64,000 nucleotides of DNA from Sphingopyxis sp. H073 (GTDB lineage: Bacteria > Pseudomonadota > Alphaproteobacteria > Sphingomonadales > Sphingomonadaceae): positions 310,001 to 374,000 of the forward strand of contig NZ_LNSG01000004.1 in NCBI RefSeq assembly GCF_001468395.1, read 5' to 3'. Shown here in pieces: positions 35,144 to 44,623 of the stretch. The first letter of the stretch is position 1. Every line of letters starts with the position of its first letter. The notes beneath the pieces are model-generated. The model saw only the letters and a list, made by a program, of their open reading frames with translations, ran no database searches and was not told the DNA's origin. The translations under genes and the position numbers were made by a program.

Positions 35144-36976
35144 GTGTCGCAGTTCCGCCTAGCCGCCCGCCTGTCCACCGCGTTACCGGCCACGCTGATT
35201 CTGATCGCCGCGACCGCCTGTACGCCGGCGGCGGTCAGCGAGGCGCCCGCGACGGCATCGACCGAAGCCCCGCCGGTAGCGCCCGCAGGTGCGACGCTTG
35301 CGCAATTCTTCGATAAATATGACGCCGCGCAGCTCTCGCTGAGCCCGCAGGGCAAGGCCTATCGCGGCATTCGCGACCAGGACTACGGCCGCTGGAACGA
35401 CGTCAGCGACGAGGCCGCGGTGGCGAACCAGAAGCTGCAACAGGCGAGCGCGGCGGCGATGCGGAGCAGCTTCGACCCCAAGACGCTCTCGCCCGACGAC
35501 GCGCTCTCCTTCGAACTGTTCAACGCGCAGGCCGAGCGCGCCGACCGCCTGTTCGCCTATCGCGACCATGGTTATATCTTCGACCAGATGAACGGGTCGC
35601 AAAGCCAGCTTCCCGCTTTCCTGATCAACATCCACCGCGTCGCCAATGTCGCCGAGGCCGAGGCCTATGTGTCGCGTATCCGCGGGCTGGGGCCTTTGCT
35701 CGACGAGCTTTCGGCGCAGTCGGCCGCGCGCGCCGCGAACGGCTATGCGCCGCCCAAATGGGTCTATGCCTATGTCATCTCGGATATCGACAATCTGCTG
35801 ACGCCCGACAATGCGGTGATCGAGGACATCGGTGCCAAGGTCGGCAAGCTCGAGATCGACGCCGCCGAGAAGGCACGGCTGATCGCTGCGGCGAAGGCGG
35901 CGTGGAACGAGAGCGCCGGCCCCGCCTACGCCCGGCTGAAAGCCGAGATGACGCGCCAGCAAGCCGTGGCGCCGACGCAGGACGGCATATGGCGGATGCC
36001 CGATGGCAAGGCCTATTATGAGGTGCTGCTTGCGAACTACACGACGACCGACATGACCGCGGCGCAGATCCACGACCTCGGCCTCGCCGAAGTCGCGCGG
36101 ATCCATGGCGAGATGGAAGCGATCAAGAAGAAGGTCGGCTTCAAGGGGACGCTGCCGCAATTCTTCGAGCATCTGCGCACGAGCCCGCAATATTACTATA
36201 CCACCCGCGAGGCGTATCTGGCCGACGTCGCGGCGAAGGTGAAGGCGATGGAGGCGCGGCTTCCCGCCTTCTTCAACACGCTGCCCAAGGCGCCGCTGCA
36301 AGTGAAAGCCGTCGAGGCGTTCCGCGAGAAATCGGCGGGCAAGGCCTTTTACCAGTCGCCCTCGCCCGACGGCTCACGTCCCGGCACCTATTATGTAAAT
36401 CTCTACGATCTCAAGGACATGTCGAAGACCGAGCTCGAGGCGCTCGCCTATCATGAGGGGGTTCCGGGGCATCATCTGCAGCGCGCAGTGCAGACCGAAT
36501 TGACCGGCCTGCCGCCTTTCCGGCGTTTCGGCGGTTTTACCGCCTATACCGAAGGTTGGGGCCTTTATTCGGAGGAGCTGGCGAAGGACATGGGCTTCTA
36601 TTCCGATCCCTACAGCGATTTCGGGCGGCTCGGCATGGAACTGTGGCGGGCGTGCCGCCTCGTCGTCGACACCGGCATCCACGACAAACGCTGGAGCCGC
36701 GAACAGGCGATCAAATATCTGAAGGACAATACGCCGAACCCGCAGGGCGATATCGAGAAGGCGATCGAGCGCTATATCGTCTATCCGGGACAGGCGACCG
36801 CCTATCTGATCGGCAAGCTCAAGATCATGGAACTGCGGACGCGCGCGCAAGCCGCGCTGGGTTCAAAGTTCGACTTTCGCGCCTTTCACGATGTGGTGCT
36901 CGAATCGGGTCCGGTTCCGCTCGACACCCTCGAGCGGCGCGTCGATGCGTGGATCGCGAAAACGAAGGAACGTTAA
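35144..36976 (+). CDS. DUF885 family zinc metalloprotease-like lipoprotein
   Basis: A 610-residue exported protein of the DUF885 family, related to M32/M3-type metallopeptidases. The zinc-binding motif is HEGVPGHHLQ (His437, Glu438, His443), with a downstream Glu in TAYTEGWGLYSEELAKDMGFY as third ligand. The signal sequence ends LIAATAC (Cys26), a lipobox, so it is probably acylated. Start GTG at 35144 has a weak GGGAGATC upstream. These proteins are frequent in sphingomonads, often in several copies, and are thought to digest peptides in the periplasm, though activity has been shown for few of them. Confidence 0.92.
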   Translation: MSQFRLAARLSTALPATLILIAATACTPAAVSEAPATASTEAPPVAPAGATLAQFFDKYDAAQLSLSPQGKAYRGIRDQDYGRWNDVSDEAAVANQKLQQASAAAMRSSFDPKTLSPDDALSFELFNAQAERADRLFAYRDHGYIFDQMNGSQSQLPAFLINIHRVANVAEAEAYVSRIRGLGPLLDELSAQSAARAANGYAPPKWVYAYVISDIDNLLTPDNAVIEDIGAKVGKLEIDAAEKARLIAAAKAAWNESAGPAYARLKAEMTRQQAVAPTQDGIWRMPDGKAYYEVLLANYTTTDMTAAQIHDLGLAEVARIHGEMEAIKKKVGFKGTLPQFFEHLRTSPQYYYTTREAYLADVAAKVKAMEARLPAFFNTLPKAPLQVKAVEAFREKSAGKAFYQSPSPDGSRPGTYYVNLYDLKDMSKTELEALAYHEGVPGHHLQRAVQTELTGLPPFRRFGGFTAYTEGWGLYSEELAKDMGFYSDPYSDFGRLGMELWRACRLVVDTGIHDKRWSREQAIKYLKDNTPNPQGDIEKAIERYIVYPGQATAYLIGKLKIMELRTRAQAALGSKFDFRAFHDVVLESGPVPLDTLERRVDAWIAKTKER

Positions 36977-37067
36977 CAGACAATTGCGGGTTGACGCTTG
37001 GCGGCAAATAGAAAATTATAGTCGCGCCAAAAAGGCGGCAATAAAGCTGCCCAGGGTCGGTCTCGTC

Positions 37068-37955
37068 ATGTCGGAAATCACTTCTACGCCATCGGGCGCA
37101 GACGGCGAAACGCCGTTCGAGCTCCAATATTTTCCGCCCGATCCCGATCTCGCGGAGATGGTCTCCAGCTTTTACTTCGTGCGCATCGATATGCCGGTGT
37201 TCGACGAATATGAGCGCGCCGACCGTCCGCAATTCCGCATCATGAGCAGCACCGCGGGCGAATATGTCTTTCCGGACGGCCATTGCTTTCCCGCCGCGCG
37301 CGCAACGATTGTCGGCCCGACAAGCGGGAGCGTCCGCGCGCGCGGGACCGGGCCGCTGCGCATCTATGGCTTCGGCCTGCTTCCCGTCGGCTGGGCGACA
37401 CTGATGGGCGACCATGCCGACAAGATGACCGATCGTGCGATGGATGCCGCCGATCTGTTCGGCGACTGGATCGACGGCGCAGTCGGCGCGCTGATGGGAG
37501 CCGCGAACAACGACGAACGGCTCGTCATCGCAAACAATCTTGCGCGCGAGATATTGAAGAAGAACGAGCCCGCCCCCGCCTGGTTCACGCGCACGGTCGA
37601 CCAGTGGCTGACCGAATCGCCCAGCCCGCAGGTACCCAAACTGGTCGAGGCGACGGGCATGTCGATCCGATCGGTCGAACGGATGACCAAACATTATTAC
37701 GGCCTCTCGCCGCGGATGCTGGCCCGCAAATATCGCGCGGTCCGCGCCGCCTCCGCGCTCGCGCGTGGCCAGACGCTCGACGATGCGCAGCTTGGCGACG
37801 CCTTTTACGACCAGTCGCACCTGATCCGCGAGATAAAGCGCTTCGCAGGCGCGACGCCCGGCCAACTCGCCAATCCGACACGCTATACCGAGGCGACGAC
37901 ACGAGGGCGCAAGCAGCTCGCTGGCAAGGTCAGCCCGCTCGTTTCGGATACCTGA
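37068..37955 (+). CDS. AraC-type helix-turn-helix regulator
   Basis: A 295-residue regulator. The N-terminal half (FELQYFPPDPDLAEMVSSFYFVRID ... GPTSGSVRARGTGPLRIYGFGLLPVGWATLMG) is the DUF6597-like sensor domain of this AraC subgroup. The C-terminal ~100 residues hold the two helix-turn-helix units: VPKLVEATGMSIRSVERMTKHYYGLSPRMLARKYRAVRAASAL and LGDAFYDQSHLIREIKRFAGATPGQL. The Met at 37068 is the first in-frame start after the DUF885 stop. A terminator follows at 37993. Targets are unknown; the neighbouring DUF885 gene is one possibility. Confidence 0.88.
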   Translation: MSEITSTPSGADGETPFELQYFPPDPDLAEMVSSFYFVRIDMPVFDEYERADRPQFRIMSSTAGEYVFPDGHCFPAARATIVGPTSGSVRARGTGPLRIYGFGLLPVGWATLMGDHADKMTDRAMDAADLFGDWIDGAVGALMGAANNDERLVIANNLAREILKKNEPAPAWFTRTVDQWLTESPSPQVPKLVEATGMSIRSVERMTKHYYGLSPRMLARKYRAVRAASALARGQTLDDAQLGDAFYDQSHLIREIKRFAGATPGQLANPTRYTEATTRGRKQLAGKVSPLVSDT

Positions 37956-37992
37956 CCGCGAAGCCCCCAAGCGACGAAACGAAATAAAATAG

Positions 37993-38016
37993 CGCCGAAT
38001 GCCGATTTGGCGTTTT
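37993..38016 (+). terminator. rho-independent terminator after the AraC-type gene
   Basis: CGCCGAAT (37993-38000) pairs with ATTTGGCG (38005-38012, one G-T pair) across a GCCG loop and is followed by TTTT. It lies 38 bp after the stop codon of the AraC-type gene. Confidence 0.7.
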
Positions 38017-38146
38017 CGTACAATCGCGAATCATGCGTGGGGCATAATCCGTCCCTGCGACCCAGAAGAGCTCTTCCTCTGACGAGGACCGAGACCTTCA
38101 TCTTGGCACCCGTTTGGCTTCGGCCGGGCGGGTGCCTCTTTTCTTT
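38017..38146 (+). ncRNA. candidate small RNA or orphan transcript before the SUF operon
   Basis: This ~130-bp stretch is bounded by two terminators (37993-38016 and 38105-38146) and precedes a separate promoter at 38169. It has no plausible gene: the only longer frame runs straight through the strong terminator stem. It contains the palindrome GAAGAGCTCTTC (38065-38076), a small CCTC-TGAC-GAGG hairpin (38076-38087) and the end stem. A TACAAT at 38019 could be a -10 element, giving a transcript of about 115 nt, but no good -35 is seen. A leader or read-through remnant is the alternative. No known RNA family was recognised. Confidence 0.4.
38105..38146 (+). terminator. strong rho-independent terminator upstream of the SUF promoter
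   Basis: GGCACCCG (38105-38112) pairs with CGGGTGCC (38129-38136); an inner GGC-TTCG-GCC stem caps it with a stable UUCG loop. TCTTTTCTTT follows. With no gene directly upstream, it implies a short transcript ending here. Confidence 0.85.
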
Positions 38147-38168
38147 GGGGCCCGCAAACCAGCCTTTC

Positions 38169-38216
38169 TTGCGCCGCGCGAACCGCTCGCCTATATAAGT
38201 GGAGTAATTTGCTCCA
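38169..38216 (+). promoter_or_regulatory. SUF operon promoter with IscR-like operator
   Basis: TTGCGC (38169-38174), a 17-bp spacer and TATATA (38192-38197) make a good housekeeping-sigma promoter. Just downstream, TGGAG-TAATTTG-CTCCA (38200-38216) is a perfect 5-bp dyad that would cover the transcription start. It lies 36 bp before the Rrf2 regulator gene. I infer it is the binding site for that regulator, so the operon represses itself when clusters are plentiful. Confidence 0.65.
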
Positions 38217-38251
38217 GTTAAGAATCGTTCGCAATTCCAGCGGGAAGAAAC

Positions 38252-38752
38252 GTGCGCCTGTCGAACCTTGCCGATTATGCCGTCGTGCTGATGAGCGCCG
38301 CCGCACGCCAATGCGGGTCGGTGGCAATTCACGCCGGCCTGCTCGCCGAGCAGACGGGCATTCCCGGCCCGACGGCGCAGAAACTGGTGAGCCAGCTCGC
38401 GCGCGCCGGCCTGCTCGTAGCCTCGCGCGGCAGCGGTGGCGGGGTGCGGCTCGCGCGGCCCGCAGCGGCGATCAGCGTCGCCGACATCATCGAAGCGGTC
38501 GAAGGACCGATCGCCCTCACCTCCTGCGTCGCCGAGGGGCGGCACGACTGTTCGCTCGAGGGAAGCTGCAAGGTCCAGCCGCATTGGGGCGTCGTGAACG
38601 GCGCGGTCCGCGCGGCGTTGCAAGAGATCAGCCTAGCGTCCCTGAGTGTCGCCCCCGCGAAGGGTGCCGGGAGTCACGTGCCTCCCGACACGGCCGCTGG
38701 AGGCAGCGCACAGACGACAACGGCCCCCGCCTTGGCGGGGGCGACGAGTTAG
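38252..38752 (+). CDS. SUF system Fe-S cluster regulator, Rrf2 family (IscR-like)
   Basis: A 166-residue Rrf2-family winged-helix repressor: [19 protein letters not shown], recognition helix region [20 protein letters not shown], wing [14 protein letters not shown]. Cluster ligands typical of IscR/SufR types are present: Cys92, Cys100 and Cys106 with His111, in [11 protein letters not shown] and GSCKVQPHW. Start is GTG at 38252. It heads the operon 4 bp before sufB and probably senses Fe-S status and represses the promoter at 38169. The last ~35 residues ([17 protein letters not shown]...) are low-complexity and encoded partly by a palindromic repeat, so the tail is a likely late addition. 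Confidence 0.92.
   Translation: MRLSNLADYAVVLMSAAARQCGSVAIHAGLLAEQTGIPGPTAQKLVSQLARAGLLVASRGSGGGVRLARPAAAISVADIIEAVEGPIALTSCVAEGRHDCSLEGSCKVQPHWGVVNGAVRAALQEISLASLSVAPAKGAGSHVPPDTAAGGSAQTTTAPALAGATS
38723..38742. repeat. palindrome inside the 3' end of the Rrf2 gene
   Basis: GCCCCCGCC-TT-GGCGGGGGC is a perfect dyad lying within the last codons of the Rrf2-family gene. With the CGCCCCCGCGAAGG at 38650 it looks like a palindromic repeat that has entered the reading frame and now encodes the C-terminal tail. Confidence 0.65.
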
Positions 38753-38756
38753 AGAT

Positions 38757-40244
<1,488 letters not shown>

Positions 40245-40403
40245 TGCCCCAAACTGAGACAATCTTCCGCGCCTGGTCCGACCACGACGCCGAAGATGGG
40301 CGCTTGTTAACTATAATTTCCTCCAGTCCGCATCCGGGGACATGGCGAAACGCGCCGCTGTCCTATTATTTTCTTCGGTCCGATTCGGTCTGGAGGCAGC
40401 GCT

Positions 40404-40673
40404 ATGGCACGCGGTTTGGAATTCAACTGGGCAGAGGCCGATCTGGTCGTACATCCGGTCCAGGCGATCGCCGCCTATCCTACGCAACAGGGCGTAGCCA
40501 TCCGGCAGCAGAAGGGATCATCGGAGCGCGGAGATCGCGACGACGTGATCACCATTCCGCACCATGCCATAAACCTGCTGATCCGGCGCCTGCAGCAATT
40601 GCAGAACACCAGCGTGATCAGTCTGGAAGAGGTTGGCAATTCCGAACTGGTGGAAATCTTCGCCGCCGAATAG
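40404..40673 (+). CDS. small hypothetical protein inside the SUF operon
   Basis: An 89-residue soluble protein, MARGLEFNWAEADLVVHPVQ, then a charged middle (KGSSERGDRDDV) and a helical C-terminus (INLLIRRLQQLQNTSVISLEE). No cysteine is present, so it is not itself a cluster carrier. GGAGG lies 8 bp before the ATG, a strong ribosome site, and the codon bias fits a real gene. I do not recognise the family. It is separated from sufB by 159 bp, in which a TATAAT at 40314 may be an internal -10 element. Its position suggests coregulation with Fe-S assembly, nothing more. Confidence 0.65.
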   Translation: MARGLEFNWAEADLVVHPVQAIAAYPTQQGVAIRQQKGSSERGDRDDVITIPHHAINLLIRRLQQLQNTSVISLEEVGNSELVEIFAAE

Positions 40674-40702
40674 GCGCCGCCGGGCTCGCCGCTAGCCTTT
40701 CT

Positions 40703-41026
40703 TTGAGCGCGACGTTGATTGCGGGTGCGGCATATGCGCAGCCCGCGCAGGCCAGTGCGATGATGCTGGCTCAAGCCAACGACCGCTGCATGACGACCTA
40801 CGCGGTCCGCATGACCAAGACCGATGCAGCCGACGATGCGATTTTTGCGGCCGCGACGGAGGGCTGCAAGGAACTGAAAACCCAGCTCTTCAGTGCGATC
40901 GACAAGGAATATCCGGTCGAGCAGGCCAGTGGCCTGAAGTCGCAGCTCGACGCGGCGGCAAAGCCGAACTTCATGACCTTATTGCAGAAGATGCGTACCG
41001 ACCGCGTGCAACGCGGCGGAAATTGA
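40703..41026 (+). CDS. small exported hypothetical protein inside the SUF operon (start uncertain)
   Basis: The frame ending at 41026 encodes a mature part QPAQASAMMLAQANDRCMTT ... DAIFAAATEGCKELKTQL ... with two cysteines, typical of a small periplasmic protein. The frame upstream reads RRRIGAAGLAASLSLSATLI then AGAAYAQ, an excellent signal peptide, but no ATG, GTG or TTG stands before RRR; TTG at 40703 is the nearest usable start and cuts off the basic part. A non-standard start, a frameshift with the preceding small gene, or a sequence error are all possible. Its stop TGA is 8 bp before the sufC ATG. Function unknown. Confidence 0.5.
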   Translation: MSATLIAGAAYAQPAQASAMMLAQANDRCMTTYAVRMTKTDAADDAIFAAATEGCKELKTQLFSAIDKEYPVEQASGLKSQLDAAAKPNFMTLLQKMRTDRVQRGGN

Positions 41027-41034
41027 ACGGACAT

Positions 41035-41781
<747 letters not shown>

Positions 41782-41807
41782 TCATTCCCCTGCGCCTTCC
41801 CTTCCAT

Positions 41808-41871
41808 CGTCATGCCGGACTTGATCCGGCATCCATGACCGCGTGGGCCCCGGATCAAGTCCGGGGTGACG
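41808..41871. repeat. inverted repeat between sufC and sufD, CGTCATGCCGGACTTG type
   Basis: CGTCATGCCGGACTTGATCC (from 41808) is the reverse complement of GGATCAAGTCCGGGGTGACG (ending 41871) at 18 of 20 positions. The element ends in CGTCA/TGACG. It lies inside the SUF operon between two subunits of one complex, so its RNA forms a stem between their coding regions. Confidence 0.85.
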
Positions 41872-41890
41872 ACGTGTGGGAGGTCGTGGT

Positions 41891-42622
41891 TTGACGATCG
41901 CCACACTTCCCACCCGGCGCGACGAAGCCTGGCGCTATAGCGATATCGACGCGGTGACCGCGGCGTGGCCGCTACCTGCGCCCGAGAGCATCATCGTGCC
42001 CGCGGGCGGTAAATTTGCACGCGCAATCGTGCAGGACGCCGGCGACATCCGCCAGATTGAACTGGTGCTCGGCAAGGGTGCGGTCGCTCATTTGCATGTT
42101 CTCAACATCGGCGGCGCCTATGGCCGTATCGAGCTCGCGGTGACGCTGCACGAAGGCGCCGACTTCAGGTTCGGGGCGGCGCAGATCGGCGGCGGCGAGC
42201 AGAATCTCGAGATCGTCACCACCGTCACACACGCCGAACCCGGCGCGACGTCGCGACAAGTCGTGCGGTCGGTCTTGGGCGGCACCGCCACCGGCACCTA
42301 CCTCGGCAAGGTCGCCGTCGCGCGCGATGCGCAGCAAACCGACAGCGAACAGGATGTGAAGGCGATGCTGCTCGACCGCAGCGCGACCGCCAACGCCAAG
42401 CCCGAACTCGAAATCTTCGCCGACGATGTGAAATGCGCGCACGGCTGCGCGATCGGCGAACTCGACGCCATGGCGCTATATTATCTCCAGTCGCGCGGCC
42501 TGCCACCCGCCGAGGCGAAGAAGATCCTGCTGCAGGCCTTTGTCGCGGGCGTGTTCGACGGTGCGGAAGATGAGGAGCGGTTGCAGGCGCTGGCGCTGGC
42601 GAAGTTGGGAGAGCTGGTATGA
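41891..42622 (+). CDS. sufD: Fe-S cluster assembly protein SufD
   Basis: A 243-residue SufD, far shorter than the ~420 residues of E. coli SufD but normal for sphingomonads, which lack most of the N-terminal helical domain. The beta-helix core with GAVAHLHVLNIGG, the DRSATANAKPELEIFADDVKCAHGCAIGELD block and the C-terminal LPPAEAKKILLQAFVAGVFD are clear; the conserved HG of CAHGCAIG includes the cluster-site His. TTG at 41891 is chosen as start because GGGAGG is 7 bp before it; GTG at 41876 is possible. Its stop overlaps the sufS start as ATGA. Confidence 0.93.
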   Translation: MTIATLPTRRDEAWRYSDIDAVTAAWPLPAPESIIVPAGGKFARAIVQDAGDIRQIELVLGKGAVAHLHVLNIGGAYGRIELAVTLHEGADFRFGAAQIGGGEQNLEIVTTVTHAEPGATSRQVVRSVLGGTATGTYLGKVAVARDAQQTDSEQDVKAMLLDRSATANAKPELEIFADDVKCAHGCAIGELDAMALYYLQSRGLPPAEAKKILLQAFVAGVFDGAEDEERLQALALAKLGELV

Positions 42623-43800
42623 CCACCACGACCGCCCTCCGCACCTTCCCCGACGTCCGCGCCGACTTTCCCGGTCTGCCGCCCGGCTGGCACTATCTCG
42701 ACACCGCAGCGACCGCGCAAAAGCCGCAGTCGGTGATCGACGCCACTGTCAACGCGATGGGCCGCGACTATGCGACGGTGCATCGCGGCGTCTATGCGCG
42801 ATCGGCAGATATGACCCTCGCCTACGAAGCCGCGCGTCGGCGGATCGCGGCCTTCATCGGCGCGCGCGAGAACGACGTGACCTTCGTGCGCGGCGCGACC
42901 GAGGCGATCAACCTTGTCGCCTACTCGCACCCGCGAAAGGGTCGGGTGCTGCTCTCTGTGCTCGAGCATCACAGCAATATCGTGCCCTGGCAGCTTGCCG
43001 GCTGGCAGGTCGATGTCTGCCCGCTCACCGCCGACGGTTGTATCGACCTCGATGCGGCAGAGAAGCTGCTGACCCCAGACCACAATATGGTCGCCTTTGC
43101 GCACGTGTCGAACGTGCTCGGCAGTCCGCTCGACGTTGCACGCGCGGCGGAACTCGCGCACCGCGTCGGCGCCGAGCTGCTGATCGACGGCTGCCAGGCC
43201 GTGCCGCGGCTGCCTGTCGATGTCGTCGCGCTCGGCTGCGACTATTACGCCTTCTCGGGCCACAAGCTCTACGGCCCCACCGGGATCGGCGTGCTGTGGA
43301 GCAACAAGCTCGACAGCCTGCCACCCTGGCAGGGCGGCGGGTCGATGATCGACCGCGTTACCTTTGAACGCACGACCTACGCCCCCGCCCCTACACGCTT
43401 CGAGGCGGGCACGCCGGCGATCATCGAGGCGATCGGGCTCGCGGCGGCCGTCGACTATGTCGAAGCGATCGGGATCGACGCGATCCACGCCCACGAGATC
43501 GCCTTGGTGACGAGCCTGCGCGAACAGCTCGCGCGCAAGAACAGCATCACGCTCTACGGCCCTGAAAACAGCGCCGGAATCGTTAGTTTTTCGATGGCGG
43601 GGGTTCATCCGCACGACATCGGCACTATCTTGGACGAGAGCGGGGTCGCGATCCGCGCCGGGCACCATTGCGCGCAGCCGCTGATGGAGCATCTGGGGGT
43701 GCCCGCGACCGCGCGCGCAAGTTTTGGCGTTTACAGCAATCAGGACGATGTGGCGGCGCTGGTCGATGGCCTCGCCCGCGTCGAGAGGATTTTCGGATGA
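42619..43800 (+). CDS. sufS: cysteine desulfurase SufS
   Basis: A 393-residue PLP-dependent class II cysteine desulfurase that takes sulfur from cysteine for cluster assembly. The PLP lysine is Lys216 in FSGHKLYGPTG, the persulfide cysteine is Cys351 in RAGHHCAQPLM, and YLDTAATAQKP, EHHSNIVPWQ and FEAGTPAIIEAIGL are family blocks. The usual DGAQAVPH segment is DGCQAVPR here, adding a cysteine (Cys192) near the cofactor. There is no sufE gene next to it, so the sulfur acceptor must be elsewhere. It overlaps both neighbours by 4 bp. Confidence 0.97.
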   Translation: MTTTTALRTFPDVRADFPGLPPGWHYLDTAATAQKPQSVIDATVNAMGRDYATVHRGVYARSADMTLAYEAARRRIAAFIGARENDVTFVRGATEAINLVAYSHPRKGRVLLSVLEHHSNIVPWQLAGWQVDVCPLTADGCIDLDAAEKLLTPDHNMVAFAHVSNVLGSPLDVARAAELAHRVGAELLIDGCQAVPRLPVDVVALGCDYYAFSGHKLYGPTGIGVLWSNKLDSLPPWQGGGSMIDRVTFERTTYAPAPTRFEAGTPAIIEAIGLAAAVDYVEAIGIDAIHAHEIALVTSLREQLARKNSITLYGPENSAGIVSFSMAGVHPHDIGTILDESGVAIRAGHHCAQPLMEHLGVPATARASFGVYSNQDDVAALVDGLARVERIFG

Positions 43801-44267
43801 GCGAGGATCGCATGATCAAGGTGGAAGAAGTCGCGAGCGTCGAGGCGCCGCCGAAGGCGCGCGTCGAGGATGTCGAGACGGCTCCGGAAAAGCTGGAACG
43901 CAAGCGCGACTATCTGGAAGGCTTCCTGGCGGCCAAGCCCGCGGCGGTCGAGCCAGGCGCGGTTGGCGGCGATTTGTACGAGGCCGTGATCAACGCGCTG
44001 AAGGACATCTACGACCCGGAAATTCCGGTGAACATCTACGACCTCGGCCTGATCTACAATGTCGAGATCGACGAGGGGCATGTCATGGTCACGATGACGC
44101 TGACGACGCCGCATTGCCCGGTCGCCGAATCGATGCCCGCCGAGGTCGAACTGCGCGTCGGCGCGGTGCCGGGTGTCGGCGATGCCGAGGTCAATCTGGT
44201 CTGGGATCCGCCGTGGTCGCCGCAGAATATGAGCGACGAAGCGCGGCTCGAACTGGGAATGCTGTGA
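43797..44267 (+). CDS. sufT: SUF system-associated DUF59 protein (SufT)
   Basis: A 156-residue protein with a charged N-terminal extension (EVASVEAPPKARVEDVETAPEKLERKRDYLEG) and a C-terminal MIP18/DUF59 domain: LKDIYDPEIPVNIYDLGLIYNVEID, VMVTMTLTTPHCPVAESMP with the conserved cysteine, and VNLVWDPPWSPQNMSDEARLELGM. SufT proteins help deliver Fe-S clusters to target enzymes. Its ATG overlaps the sufS stop, and its own TGA shares one base with the sufA start, so synthesis of SufS, SufT and SufA is coupled. Confidence 0.93.
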   Translation: MSEDRMIKVEEVASVEAPPKARVEDVETAPEKLERKRDYLEGFLAAKPAAVEPGAVGGDLYEAVINALKDIYDPEIPVNIYDLGLIYNVEIDEGHVMVTMTLTTPHCPVAESMPAEVELRVGAVPGVGDAEVNLVWDPPWSPQNMSDEARLELGML

Positions 44268-44623
44268 TGACCGAAACGAAAACTCGTGCTCGCCCTGCTG
44301 CGGTGACGCTTACCGTCGGCGCCGAAGAGCGCATCGCGAAGCTGATGGCGTCCGCCCCCGATGGAGCGATCGGCGTCCGCCTGTCCACCCCGCGTCGCGG
44401 CTGCTCGGGGCTCGCTTACTCGGTCGACTATGTCACCGAAGAGCAGAAATTCGACGAGAAGATCGAGACCCCCGGCGGCATTTTCTACATCGATGGCGCG
44501 TCGGTGCTCTACCTGATCGGCAGCACGATGGACTGGGTCGAGGATGATTTCGCAGCGGGCTTCGTGTTCGAAAATCCGAACGCCAAGGGCGCGTGCGGCT
44601 GCGGCGAGAGCTTTACCGTCTAA
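44267..44623 (+). CDS. sufA: A-type Fe-S carrier (SufA/IscA family)
   Basis: A 118-residue HesB/IscA-type carrier that receives clusters from SufBCD and passes them on. The three cluster cysteines are Cys46 in PRRGCSGLAY and Cys110/Cys112 in GACGCGESF. The body TLTVGAEERIAKLM ... GVRLS ... DGASVLYLIGSTMDWVEDDFAAGFVFENPNA is complete. It is the last gene of the operon; its stop directly abuts the stop of the extensin-like gene on the other strand, with no terminator between, so 3' ends probably overlap. Confidence 0.95.
   Translation: MTETKTRARPAAVTLTVGAEERIAKLMASAPDGAIGVRLSTPRRGCSGLAYSVDYVTEEQKFDEKIETPGGIFYIDGASVLYLIGSTMDWVEDDFAAGFVFENPNAKGACGCGESFTV

Noticed and set aside
38007..38198. 63-codon frame before the Rrf2 gene
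   Set aside because: It passes through the strong terminator stem at 38105-38136 and into the SUF promoter, so it cannot be a normal gene.
37883..38623. Minus-strand frame opposite the Rrf2 gene
   Set aside because: It covers a promoter, two terminators and the antisense of a conserved regulator; no ribosome site or domain.
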